From Rhopalosiphum padi (taxonomy: Eukaryota; Arthropoda; Insecta; Hemiptera; Aphididae), in the NCBI RefSeq assembly GCF_020882245.1, contig NC_083598.1, forward strand, positions 60,363,858-60,427,857: a DNA stretch of 64,000 bases. The letters are read 5' to 3'. Each line of letters opens with the position of its first letter. The first letter of the stretch is position 1. Position numbers and translations under genes: made by a program. This document shows positions 1 through 12,337 of this stretch, in pieces. The notes beneath the pieces were generated by a model. The model did no database searches, was not told the origin of the DNA, and saw only the letters and a program-made list of their open reading frames with translations.

Positions 1-1728
1 TTATTACTTCTCCCCCATGATGTATTTCCGGTGAATAATTTTGAGAACATAAAATAATTTTCGAATTTAATGATGGTAATAAAATATTAATTAAATATGG
101 CTTGCACAAATTTTAATTTTTTGTGTACTTTTAGGCATAATGGTACAAGTATCCACTAAAATGTCATAAAGTATACTACACCACACTATCTTATTTTTAT
201 GATAAATAGGTATACTTATATTTGTGTTATGGCTTCATATTATCTATTACTAGGTAGTAGGTATACATATTTAGGTATATAAAAATTGCTCTATAACCAT
301 TATATTTTATACAATATAAATGTTTTATGTTGTGTTACATAGACGTATATATCTATATTTTTAACAAAAGATAACAGAACATTATCTATGTTGATGATAC
401 GAGTTTCTGGTCTTTTTTTATCATGTTTAACCTTTTACCCTTATATTATATATATGTAGTAATATACTGTTTATATAAACTAAGTTTATTAGTAGGTATT
501 ACTCAAATAGGGTTGATCGTTACAGCATGTTATTATGTGTTGTGAATCCTTGTTGTTCGTATGTATTGTTATCGAAAACTAATAATTATTTCAAAATGTA
601 TTTTGTGAAATGTTTTGAATATTGCAAAAATTTAGAAACACTAAAACGATTAAACCCGTATATTTTAGAAAACCTTTTTTATTGTACGTAACAAACATTT
701 TATCAACCTAATCTCTCCTCTTTAAAGGTATTTAGATTAAATTTCTAAAATAACTGGAACTCCAGTAAAATAATTTCATATATTAAATATTAAAATATAC
801 TTGACGGTTTTTTATTTTATTTAATATTTAACGCAAAACCTACTTTAAACTAGAAGTATTAAATTATGAAAAGCATGTAAAGATATTAAATTTATCTATG
901 AAATATTGTATAAAAAAAAGTGTGTAAGAAATTGTAAATGATTATTTAAGAATAAATAAATTCACAAATTATAATACACCAATTAAAATAAATATACAGT
1001 ATTTTGTTTTAATTGTAAATATAAGTAAAGTAGACAAGTAGTTAACCACTTTGCTGTACAGTTGGAATCAAGTATACCTCGTCATTGAATAAGTCATTGT
1101 AATGGAAAGGTCAAATATGAATTACTACAAAATAAGATAATCATTTTTTTTAAACTGGTTTTGTGTATTTTTCTTTTTTTTCTAATTTATTCATGTTTTT
1201 TCTTAATTATAAAAAAAAACCTGTGCATTTTCTACCTTGAACTACAAACTAGATCCAATTTTATACCAGATAACATATTGAAGTTATACATTAAAATTTG
1301 AAATATTTCTACTACTTTAAAATGTAATGAATGAAAAAAAAACACATCATTGTAATCAATTAATATGTTCATCCTTCTATTTAGAATCTAGAAATGTATA
1401 GGACTAGAGTGAATTATAATAAATATAATTAGTACAAATATGTTTATATTATTTATATTGATAGATAAATTTAAAAGATAATAATATAGTATTTAGATTT
1501 TAAATTTTGTAGTTATTATTTATTTAAGAATTTAAGCAGATAAAAAAAATAAAATATAAAATAAGAAATTGTCAATAGAGAAATATATATTCACGTAATT
1601 TAAAAAATAGTATCATCCATTCGAAAATCGACGTAGGTAAATAGAAAAACATAACAATAGTGATTAGATATAAAAAGCCAGCTTTCAGAATACAAATGTT
1701 GATGCTTTATATATTATAATTTTAACAA
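1..1728. other. AT-rich non-coding DNA
   Basis: No open frame of useful length, transposon end or RNA gene is visible. The stretch is made of A/T runs with scattered short words typical of insect introns or intergenic DNA. If the lectin exon at 5366-5562 belongs to a minus-strand gene, this region lies downstream of that exon and is probably intron. Confidence 0.6.
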
Positions 1729-2480
1729 AAGCTTAGTAATGAATGGAGGAAGTGTAAGAGTGAGTATTACGCATTGAAAGAGATACACGGCGTTGAGCTG
1801 AGAGATACGGACAGTCAAACAATATGCGAGAAAGATCATAGATACATTAATTAAGGTGCAGTCTTACGGATAGGCGAGTCATTGAATGAAAATTGAAAAG
1901 CATATATATATATTGTATAGTGGTAAATGGTAATCATGTAATAATGAATGACCCGTACGCATATAACTAAAATAAACAATACAATTCATAAACGAGTTAA
2001 GATTTATAATTTATAAGCCATGGCTGATGTGGAGCACGGTGTACGGTATATTTCAATGTTTGAATAATATAATATAGAGACAAAATTAGCATGCAGATTA
2101 AATGTAGTTAGATAGGAAGATCAGAATAGTAGTCAGTGTGGCATCGTAAAAAAGGGAGAAAAATCGTGCTCAAGGAGTTTACGATGATGACATTATTATA
2201 TCAGTATTACGATGAATGTAGATTTTGTCGAGCGATTTTAAATTTCATAACCTCGAATTCTGCCTGATATGACTGACAGAAACTTAGAGGAGATTTATAG
2301 TAGAATTAACTCGGTACGGAGAAAAAAAATTATATTAATGCGATAATATAGTTAGGGGAGGTACGGGAAATCGAAAAAATTATCGATGTAAGAAATAGAA
2401 GTCAAGATGAAGTCGTTGAGTATGACATTATTTAAACATTATTGGATGAGAGAGAGTTGATTTCTAAATTTCTAATGTGA
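1729..2480 (+). other. G-skewed, purine-rich island with coding-like fragments
   Basis: The plus strand carries far more G than C here: in six sampled 60-base lines (starting at 1741, 1801, 2101, 2281, 2341 and 2401) I counted about 96 G against 30 C, unlike the flanks. Three plus-strand stretches read like charged protein. Positions 1729-1851 are 41 open codons containing EYYALKEIHGVELRDTDSQT, then a TAA, and the same frame stays open to 1893. Positions 2269-2343 begin MTDRNLEEIYSRINSVRR. Positions 2352-2477 include EIEKIIDVRNRSQDEVVEYD and are interrupted by one TAA. They fall in two frames and are separated by stops, so an intact gene is ruled out. The peptides match no family I recognise, and purine-rich DNA gives charged peptides by itself. 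A decayed coding sequence, a transposon remnant or an exon of a non-coding RNA are all possible. Confidence 0.3.
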
Positions 2481-5365
2481 TAATTTCAATAATCTATGAA
2501 ACGAAAAAAATAATAGGATTGTTGTATAATTGGTATTATGTAAATATGAATAGGAAAATAATGTCGACTGTTTGATAGCAATTAAAATTTAAATTCCCTA
2601 TCATGATATTATTTGGTGCTATTTTTTTAAATTACTAAATCTAAACATTATTTGATGTATTAAATTTTTTTATCATATACTTATTTTATTATTAAAAATT
2701 ACATTTAAATATTAATTATTATGTCAGTTGTCAATAAATAGGAAGTCTACATTGAATTATTACTGAAGAAATCTATCCCTATAATTTATAAAAATAGGAA
2801 ATTGACAACATTACTATCATACATTTTTAATGATATTGGATTATGAGAATATTTATAGGAAGGAAACCGTTTTTTTGTAAGTCTTGAGTGAGCTATAGGT
2901 ATATTCAAAATTAAATGATTTTGAAAAGTTAAAAGAAAATACTAAAATTGCCAGTTTTTTAAATTACTAATTGGATTTAACAAACTGTAGAAATGGTTAT
3001 TTTTTAAAAAATATTTATATTTATATATAATTTTTTTTTGTTAATACCAACATTTTCAAATGCATCGTGTGTTTTTTTTTGATTTAAATATATAATTAAC
3101 TCATTTATTTTTGATTAGTAAAAATAAAAACGCATTGAATTAATTTATTTATACCAGGAATTACTTGCTTTATTTTAACTTGTTGGCATTAAGCAGTATT
3201 TATTTACGTATATCTAATGAGGTAGAACATATTTTAGATTTTGGGTAAGTATTATTTAATTGTGTTAAATATTTTATGTATATTTATCAAATACTCGGAA
3301 AAATAACTTTTAAATAATAACGACTCCGTTAATCTTGATTCGTTAGTGAAAATAATTAGTTGGTTTATTATAAGGTTTACTTTATGCTAATTAAAGGTTA
3401 TGCATTCAAAACTCTATGATGTATACATTAAGGAGCCCCTATACGTCATACAAAGCATTAACAATTTAATTTGTTAATGGAGAAAATGATGTAAATACCT
3501 ATATGGTAATTTTATTTATTTTAACTTAAATAATATTATATTTACCTTATCTGTAAGATTATTAACAATTTTTCGTAGCATAATGCAATTCATATTGATA
3601 ACATGGGTTTGTGTTGAACACTGTAACTATATGATAATATTAGAAAGTAAAGGGTTTTTGAATAAAAATGATTTATAATAACTATTAAAATTACTCAATC
3701 ACATACATTGTTTAGATGATATTACATAATTTATATATTATTACGATAATAATATTTAAAAATAACCGTTTTTTACCAATTGAATTAATTATTATTGTTC
3801 TATACATAATTATATTAACTTTTACAAAATGCATTTTATATTTATATTTTTCAATGAAACTTAGTTGTTTTCGACTTTACAGTATAATTTGGATATATCA
3901 TTAAGATTTACGGAACAGTTATCTGTTTATATTATCATTTATTAAGATGTTTTTTTATGAATAATACATAATATGGATACTGAATACACTTATAATTCGA
4001 TTAGTTGTATACAATTATATTTTTGATTACATTTGTGTTTATTTCATATGTTTAGCACTTGGCTCTAGCTGAATCGTTCATTGGTAAAATAAACAATACT
4101 GTTTAGAACTTCACGTAAGGCATTAAATTTGTAGGCGGTACAGAAAAATCGTATACATAAATAGTAATTTGTAATTCAATAATTGTATACAGACATGATA
4201 TATTGTGTAATAAATCTAGTTGCACTAACATTAATTATAGTTTAAGAATTATTACCCACTTTGTGGTTAAATATTCGTGCTTAAATCAGAGTCACAGAAA
4301 ATTAATTTATGGAGTTGTAGACTAAATATTATTTAAATGTTCTCTGATTAATCCAAATTATTTGTGCATTATCGTGAAAAGCCATAAATCAAATACCTAA
4401 TATAATTTTTTTTTCATTATTATAATATGAAATATGATTGAAATTGTTATTGAGGTTTCAATATCTGTCATCAGCATTTATAATGGTCGTACGAATCTTT
4501 TTGTGATCGGACAAGTGGTTATGCACACATATGTATAAAGTATATCAACAGATCGTTCGAGAAAAAACAGAGGTATTTATTCTGTAAAGTATGTTTTTGA
4601 TTAATAATGATTTTTTTCAGATAATGCGTAAATACGTAGGTATATGCATTATGCATATATATATCATGGTATAATAATTATTAATAACTCCACAATAGTT
4701 TTAAGACATTTTTATCGGGGTTTCAATTTTATTTCTTATGTATTTACGATTTTAGACTCTGAATGAAGGAATGTATTGGTATTTTACAATTTATTTTCCA
4801 CGTTTGACAGATTATTTTGTACTACACCAATTTATTCTTTCTCCCACTCCTTACCGCCACTGTTTCTGCTTCTCTTTATAATAAATTGATTTTAAAACGT
4901 ATAAGATTTATTTTCATTTTCCTCGTGTCTTTGAATCAACATTTGTTTTTATTCATCTGTATATGACGCTCGATATACATAAACGGTGGACGGGGGAGGG
5001 AATTATGATTTATAAGATTTGTGGAGTAAAGGAGCGTGTCTATTCGTTCATTACAAAATACCATATACCCTTGATGAATCACATTTTTTTTTTAAACTTA
5101 ATCGGTGTAAAACGAAAAAAATGATTTCAAACATAATAATAGCAGTTAATTTTGAATCCTCATCGTGTTATACATTTTAAGAAAAACAAAAAAATAAAAA
5201 TTATAAATGAACCACAGGTACACCTCATCCATGTAGGTACTACCGGTTATATAAACTTCAATATTTTGTGCATGGCGAGATTTATGCACATGCAACGGTT
5301 TATTCGCCGAATATTGTATAGCTTGACAAACGTATGATTGTATTATATATCGTGTTTCGGCGTAC
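2481..5365. other. AT-rich DNA downstream of the lectin exon, probably intron
   Basis: No exon was found on the minus strand, where the continuation of the lectin domain would be expected. I looked for the second half of the domain (further cysteines, then a G-D-P-C-like segment) and saw none. Only one GC-richer patch occurs, around 4830-5050, with no open frame of interest. An open frame at 3716-3904 is rich in I, L, F and Y, as expected from random AT-rich DNA. Confidence 0.5.
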
Positions 5366-5368
5366 CTG
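5357..5368 (-). other. Splice donor of the lectin exon
   Basis: On the minus strand the exon ends CAG and is followed by GTACGC, a reasonable insect 5' splice site. The exon ends between codons, so the next exon must start in phase 0. The partner acceptor is not recognisable at lower coordinates within the window. Confidence 0.65.
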
Positions 5369-5562
5369 TAAGGCCTGAGGCCAGCTGCAGCTGTTGTTGA
5401 GATTGGCGGCAAGTCTGGTGTCGGAGCAAGGTAACGCTAATGAACCTGGCGTGTACTGGGCTGACTGCACCGAAATTATCGTTCCGGTTGGGCACGTTAG
5501 CGCCAACGATTGGGTCTCGCAGCCCACCCTGTGATATGTCCTCAGCGTCCCGGTTAATAATG
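5366..5562 (-). CDS. Internal exon encoding the N-terminal half of a SUEL-type (galactose/rhamnose-binding) lectin domain, EVA-1-like
   Basis: This 197-bp minus-strand exon gives 65 uninterrupted codons after two bases (CA) completing a split codon; it ends on a complete CAG codon. The peptide starts LLTGTLRTYHRVGCETQS and continues with LALTCPTGTIISVQSAQY. It ends with a Cys-containing stretch, NNSCSWPQALQ. The pattern C-E-x3-L-x-L-x-C-P-x-G-x-I-x-V-x2-A-x-Y is the first half of the SUEL lectin fold found in EVA-1, latrophilins and egg lectins. In the family this is an extracellular sugar- or ligand-binding module stabilised by disulfides. The position right after a likely signal peptide (LLTGTLRTY) favours EVA-1, a guidance co-receptor, over latrophilin. 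The usual Y-G-R after the strand is changed to Y-T-P. The other two frames across the exon are also open, but only this one shows family residues. The remaining exons are not visible in the window. Domain assignment is fairly secure; the exact gene is inferred. Confidence 0.75.
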
Positions 5563-5580
5563 CTGAAGAAAAAAAAAAAG
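5563..5580 (-). other. Splice acceptor of the lectin exon
   Basis: Read on the minus strand this is C, eleven T, then CTTCAG: a nearly uninterrupted polypyrimidine tract ending in CAG directly before the exon. It fixes the strand and the 5' boundary of the exon. The incoming intron splits a codon after its first base, because the exon supplies the two bases CA. Confidence 0.75.
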
Positions 5581-5699
5581 ACCAAACCTCAAGACATTAA
5601 TATTTTATTTAATAAATTGTTATAGTTATTTATACATATTTTTTTCCACGAATATTAAAAAATATTTTAATGTCGCGTTGCAAAGTATAATGATAGATG

Positions 5700-6050
5700 G
5701 GCTCGAAATAAAGCCCAAAGCAGGCAGGTAGTTAATTATACCTACCTTTTATATTATATCTATATATTATTATGTATATGATATATATGCGCGCGATGTT
5801 TATGTGCCGAGAGTCATCGGCTTAGGATGCGTTCTCCCACAGGGGTACACACGAACTTTTGCGTGTGACGTATCAATATTTTGGGCGTTTCCTTTTTATT
5901 TACCTAATGGATTCGCGAGTAGCGAAGGGTGTGGGACCGTGTAGGGTTAGAGTGGGAGTTATGCCATTGCTATTCTTCATCGCGCTCAGTTTCGTTTCGA
6001 TCCATTTTCACTGCGGTTTCCGTTCTATTTGCTCGGTTACACAACAATGA
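5700..6050. other. GC-richer patch upstream of the lectin exon
   Basis: Base composition rises well above the background and several CpGs occur (for example around 5790-5800, 5910-5925 and 5980-6000). A small hairpin, GCCGA-GAGTCA-TCGGC, lies at 5806-5821. Two overlapping plus-strand open frames (5859-6050 and 5929-6114) exist but resemble no family. On the minus strand there is a donor-like TTAG|GTAAAT near 5905, but its reading phase does not fit the lectin exon. An intronic regulatory element is the simplest reading; an alternative exon cannot be excluded. Confidence 0.25.
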
Positions 6051-9000
6051 CTACCAAACTTGTCTGGCCTTACAAAATTCGAAAAAAATATACATATTAT
6101 ATTCTAAGTCATAAAACTTATTTACGAATAAATATAAATACTTCCTAAGATAAAACAGTGTTATTGACGATAACAATTGTATTTGCTACAGATGTATATT
6201 TTAAATAAAATTATGCATTTTTTTGAATTCGAATATTGAAAACTTATTGTTTATGGTTTAATAAATTTATTTTTATTTATTGTTACTTTAAAACAACGTT
6301 CTAAACTTATATTACATTAAATAATATTGTTCAACACAGTTTGTAGTAATACATTTTACATATATATGCAAAACTAATTTTCGAAAATACTTTTAATATT
6401 ATTTTGGAGTCTCACCAAAGCAGATACAAATGTAGAAATTATGATTTTATTTTAGTTAGTTTTATATACCATCATGTTCATTATTAAAAAAAGTGTTCAA
6501 TTTTATACGAAATTATTTATTAACTGATCATATTATATATATAAATATATATATATATGTATATAGTTGGTAGATATTTTAAAGGTGATTTTTAAATATT
6601 TTTATTATTAAATCAAAGACAAAGGAAAAGACTGAGAATTAAAAAAAAGGTAATTAGAGTATAAAAATAATTTTAGTCATAATTCAAACTTAAAAAATTC
6701 AAAGCCCTGATTACGTCTATGTATTTAGTATTTACTATAAATTATAGTTATGTATACTATATCATAATATAATAATTCATACATTACCATCATACATGAA
6801 TTATAATATGTGAAATATAAGTGCTATAATGAAATAACTACATTTTTTTTTTAATAAGATGGATATTATTATTATATTCTAAAGCTTTTTTTTTTTTAAA
6901 TGCATGAATTATTTCATAACATTTTTAAAAAGAAAAATCATGAAGGTTTATCAGGTTCTTATAACCATCCTTACATATACCTATTATTTGTATTATTATA
7001 ATTCGAACACCTCTTAAAATATTGATTTGATAGTAAGATATATAAATTTAACCATGTTGTATGTTGCATTAAAATAACTATTTGAACAAATAATAAAAAT
7101 AGAATGATATTAAGCCACTATCCTGTGTAGATGTGTCTAGGAGATTGAAATAAGACGACAGGCGAAAACCCAATCTTATTTATCACTAGCGACAGTTGTA
7201 TTATTGGTATTCAAATTAACATACCTATAATATAGGCTTGAAATCTAAATTTGGCTGTCTTTTGGTTATAATTTTATTTAATAAATTCAAATTTTAAGTT
7301 TGAGAATACTCAAAATTCAGATAATGTTGACATTATTTTATATTTCAATAGAAAATTTAAATAGGTTATAGGTATAAATTCTACTTAAAAATAAATTATT
7401 GTGGAATTACACGAAATTACTAAAATTGAGGTATGCCAGTTCAATTTGAACAGTGTGATTTGGAGCGTAAACTCATTAAAACTGAAATTAATATATATAA
7501 TACATGTCATAGATTTTATTAAGGACTTGAACAATTTAGCTTGTACTCATTCATTTTATCGACATAATAATATACTATTATAGTATCAATAAATTAATAC
7601 ACTTAAAGGTACCTATACTTAGGTTGTAATTTGTTATTTATTAAAATAAATACTATAAGGGTTACAACACGGCATTATTAAACCGTGGTTATCGAATGCT
7701 CAAAATATTCAAATTAAAGTTGTATTTATTTTAATATACAGTATATAGGTAAGTGTATTTATAATGTTATAACTTGAAAATAAAAAAAATAAACGATTTT
7801 AGTATACTATTGTACTTTATACTATATGCGTAAAAATTGTATAATGTGTTTTATTGTTTTTTTTTTGTAAATGAAATATTTACTACACTAAGTTTTGTAT
7901 CTTTAAACTTTTTTTTTATTGCATTTAATAAATCACTTTTGTTTGTAGATTCTTTTAGTAAGAGAATTATGTGCTTTTAACATTTCTCACATAATATTTA
8001 TATGAAGTTTAAAATCCTCAAACAAAATTGTTTTTTTTTTAAATCTATGCACTAGTAATATTATATGTACATTTTGTAGGTGTAACGTAAAGCCACAACT
8101 TATAAAAAATTCTAAATCATGATAAAATATTTTTGATAGTGGATACCAAATTGACTCTCTGCAGACAAATAATGTTTGCAAGTGTTGACCCTTTGATCAT
8201 ATATAAATCAGATTTTTGTTAGAGTATAATAATCTATGAGTTGTGGGTAATTTATTTTATTTATTGACGAGATATGTTGGTACCGGAAGCTGAAAAAAAG
8301 GTTTACCATATTTTCGACATTTATGTCCCAAGTTCAATAAATATCAATAATCAAAATACATTGCAATAAATAAATACGTATTGATGTGTACGATAATAAT
8401 AATATTATAATCCAATATTTTACATAATATGTTATGAGCCATTTATTAATTTACATTGTTATATTATTTAGTAAAATATTGTAGCTTTATGAAAATAGTT
8501 TGATATAAAACATGATAACACTAGTGTATATTATTTCATTTGTTATAAGATACGTATTTATCTATGTATAGTTTGCTGATTAGTAATAATGATGAATGGT
8601 TAGTAGCATTCCTAATATTGTAATATTATTCGTCAAATTAATAAACATTAAATCTTTATAATCAAAATTGTTCGTTTAGAATTAGAGTTATTTTGAAATA
8701 ATCAAATAATATCAAATAAATCATTTAAAAAAGTCGTAAAAATAAAATAAAAAGTTTTATCTTGATTTGAAAATTTAGGGAGAAAAAATTTTAAAGCTTA
8801 CCTGTAAAATTTTCAGATAATATTGCATTGTTGGTTTAATATACACTTTATATATAGTCATTATGACCTTAAAGCAATTAAACATTATTTGGATGTATTA
8901 TTTACGCTTTTGAGTTTAATATTATGTAACTTCTGTATTGTAGGTATAATATATAATAATTAATTATACAGACGACATTTTACAACAATTATACAATATA

Positions 9001-12000
9001 CATAGGTACCTTCATCATTAAATTAAGACAGTTTATTTACAAAACTGTTTTTAAACAAATTCTATATAATCAATCAATTAAAGAGATTTATTCAAATTTC
9101 AAATACAATTTTTGAGCGTTGCCGTTTAACATCCACTTTTATAATTTTCGTTACTTATACATAAATACTGTAGAGCGTAGGAATATATAATTGTTGTAAT
9201 AATATAAAGCATATTTTATTAAAAATATTAAAAATGTTCTACCTAACTCATAGGTTCAAGTTTTTAAATACTTAAAATACAGCAACAATGGGATAGGTAA
9301 AAATTTTAATACACAGTTGTTTATAATAATTATTAAAACATTTGTGTTTAATGAAAACACTTAAATTTAAGCTAGTAAAGGACATAGTATAAACAAGTAA
9401 TACATATTTTTTATTTGTATGAATTATATTGAATTTAACAAATATTAATTTAAAAACCATAATAGCAGTCAAAGTTTTGTATTTGATTTAACATTATTAT
9501 GCATTATGTTTTAAAACTATGATGGTAAGCACTAACCAGTGAGTGTCATATGGTAGAAATATTAAAATTATTTAAATATTTTAAACATATTTAAAAAATT
9601 ATATTATCAGGATTTAAGTGTCTTGGTATCATTTTTAAAACAACGTAGGTAACACATGTTATATTGGCATATTGTTATTGTTATGTGACAATAATAAATT
9701 AGTTTACATAAAATAAAAATATAATACATAAAGTAATTACAATGATCTTTATATTGTTATAAGATTCTGGTTATTAAATAATTTAAACATGCACAATTAC
9801 TATCTATAGCTATGATAAATTAGTTATGCAAGTCCATTTTTGAGGGAAAAAGATATTATTTTTTATAAAATACTACTAGCTGTATTTCATGAAAATGAAA
9901 CAATTAAGAATCAGCACATATTTAGAAATTTAATGAAAAATTACACAAAAAAAACATATATTTTAATTTAGAAACTATATTTTTATATTAAGTGTGAAAC
10001 TTTCAAAACTTTTTTTATTTCCATTTGCGGTTGCTTTTTAAATTTATGGCCAATAAAATTAGAAATATCTTTGAGTTAATGCTTAAAAAAAAACTTGGTT
10101 AAGATATCATTAAGAATTCTAGAAAGTAAAAATTAAAATTAACCTTTAAAAACATTTTTTTAAACATTCAGTATTTAAATATTCATTTAATATAAACAAT
10201 TTTAGTGAAAATACATTGGTATAATTTCGTATAAAATATACATTAATATGATTTTACTGTTTATTATAATATAATCATTTGCATAGCTCTTTAGATAATA
10301 TTATATGACTTGTTTTGTTAAAATAAAACATAATAATAAAATATTTCTTTAAAATATAAAATTAAAAAAAGTTATACGAATAATTACAAATAATAAAAAA
10401 AAAAAAAAAAAAATTAAGTTCATAAATAAATTTTCATTATTTTTACTAATGTTTCCCAAGTGTCGATATGCTAAATTTTAATAAATGTATATAATAAACA
10501 TTCTGGTGGATTATAACAGCAGGAATCTCATTTCGGATTATCCTTTGTACCTATATATTATTGTATTGTTTCGGTAGTCATAAACCAGACAACACGAGAG
10601 ACTACCCACTCTACCCCGTCCGGCGATGGTGTTAATTAAATAAATACAATTAAAATTGTCATTCCCTAGCATGGTGGGATTCGGGATTTAAAAAATAATT
10701 TATTATATTACGTTTTGTGTATACTGATGTGGTTTCCATGTGTATATTTAAATAGATTAAACATATATTATCACAGCAAAACCTCTTTGAAAGACATATG
10801 AATAACTACTATGTCCACAATATGCTTTTTGAAAGACTTATTATATTTATAAATGATAATTTAATACAATTAAACGCAATAGATTGTATGTAAATTTAAG
10901 AATGAAACTGACGTCTATTAAGTACCTATATAAAATTATTCTAATTAATTCGACGTGAAACGAATATATTTTTGTCCGCTATTTTAATTATTTTCGAATT
11001 ATTTTACCTTCCTACAATATGGCAACAGTTTTAGTTTTAATTGGTTATAATATGACCAAAATGGGCTTTATATATTTGGCATATGCGTGTAAACAAGTGA
11101 GGTTTTTTCACTTATAGTACCGATATGGCCCTATAGGCCAATATATCTGAAGTCCAGATATAGTTAACATCTTAAAATAGCCCACAATCTATATGTGAAT
11201 TCTCAGTAGATCTGTTTTCATATCATGGTAAAATTTGAGCCGATAGGAATCAACAAAAAATTGTTCAATTTTAACATATATTTATAATAAAAGAAAAATT
11301 TAACTTGAGGTAAATTCTTAAATCATAAATAATGAATAATATACATTTTGAATTAAATGGTTTCCGATTTTTTTTTTATAAAAAATAAATTCTTCCCAAA
11401 ATTGTAATAAGAAAATTGTAATATCTATACATCATATCGATTGATTCGTTGAAAATATACTTTTTTAAATTTCTCAATGTTTTCCCGGGCATCAGAAAAA
11501 AAAAATATAGAAAAGTTTAAAAAAAAAATAAATTCAAGCAAGCGCATTTTTATTTTTTAACCAAGCTTAGTTCATTTTTCAAATGAGTTGATTTATCATT
11601 GCTTTCAAATGTAATATCATAATACATTAGTATTCTGCGGCGAAGTATTTAAATTATATACATTTTTTTTAAGTATTTTGTTCTTATTCACAGATTTTAC
11701 CAATCGTTTAAGCGATTTGTTTTAATTAATATGCATAACATGTTTCTAAAATATTATAATTTTTTTAAAACTATATTACTATGTATGTACATTATTTTTA
11801 AACATTAAATTATTAATTTACGTAATTACTTTTTATTATTAATAATTAATACAATTTTGTATTTATAATTAAATTATTTTTAAAGTTTTTAGTTTATAAT
11901 TGCCAAGTGTTCCAAAAGTATTTATTTTTTTTTACTAATAGCTGAGTAATTTAAATTACATAATATTATTATTTAACTATAATATTAAAAATATTTTTTT

Positions 12001-12143
12001 TTCGCAGAACTAATGAATGTATTCATCGAATTATATAGAATAAATGAATTAAATAAATTAAAATAAAGAAGATGAGAAAGTGGTTACCGTTTTGATATAA
12101 CATTGTAGATGTCGAATGTCGATTGGATCACATTAATCTAATT
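6051..12143. other. AT-rich non-coding DNA
   Basis: Six kilobases with no supportable gene. It holds AT dinucleotide runs (about 6533-6566), homopolymer runs such as the A-tract near 10396-10413, and a mild GC-richer patch at about 10500-10680 without a useful reading frame. Short open frames at 7401-7583, 7987-8181 and 9272-9472 have the I/L/F/N/Y-rich composition of chance frames in AT-rich DNA. Confidence 0.6.
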
Positions 12144-12329
12144 CAGGGGTCGGCAACGGGCGGGCCACGGTCCGAATTCGGACCGCGGAAGGCAAAACTC
12201 TGGACCCCGTCAATACATTGTACTTACTTCATTATGTATAAAGATTTGAAAAAAATCTTTTTCACTGTACCTCATTGATTCATTATTTCAATCTTTAGGA
12301 CTCCGATAGAAATTACTTGCCGACCCCTG
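12144..12329. mobile_element. hAT-type MITE, 186 bp, non-autonomous
   Basis: The element begins CAGGGGTCGGCAA (12144-12156) and ends with the exact reverse complement TTGCCGACCCCTG (12317-12329), giving 13-bp perfect terminal inverted repeats. The CAGGG start, the G-rich terminus and the 8-bp flanking duplication ATCTAATT are those of the hAT superfamily. There is no room for a transposase, so it must have been moved in trans. Its 5' part is strikingly GC-rich, with an 18-bp palindrome at 12168-12185. The 3' part is AT-rich and contains ATTGATTCATTATTTC-like low-complexity sequence. Orientation is arbitrary. Confidence 0.9.
12168..12185. repeat. Perfect 18-bp palindrome in the hAT MITE
   Basis: CGGTCCGAATTCGGACCG equals its own reverse complement. 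It lies 24 bases inside the left end, in the subterminal zone where hAT transposases often bind repeated motifs. It could be a transposase-binding or hairpin-forming site; the function is inferred. Confidence 0.8.
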
Positions 12330-12337
12330 ATCTAATT

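Larger units (their letters stand above)
12136..12337. repeat. 8-bp target-site duplication flanking the hAT MITE
   Basis: The sequence ATCTAATT occurs at 12136-12143 and again at 12330-12337, immediately outside the two terminal inverted repeats. A perfect 8-bp duplication is the hallmark of hAT-superfamily insertion. Its perfection points to a fairly young or well-preserved insertion. Confidence 0.9.

Noticed and set aside
5343..5585. Minus-strand 80-codon frame beginning with poly-Phe
   Set aside because: It reads through the polypyrimidine tract in a different frame from the SUEL motif; the Phe run is intronic.
5440..5625. Plus-strand open frame over the lectin exon
   Set aside because: It is antisense to the lectin exon, runs into a poly-Lys tract from the acceptor's A-run, and has no family motifs.
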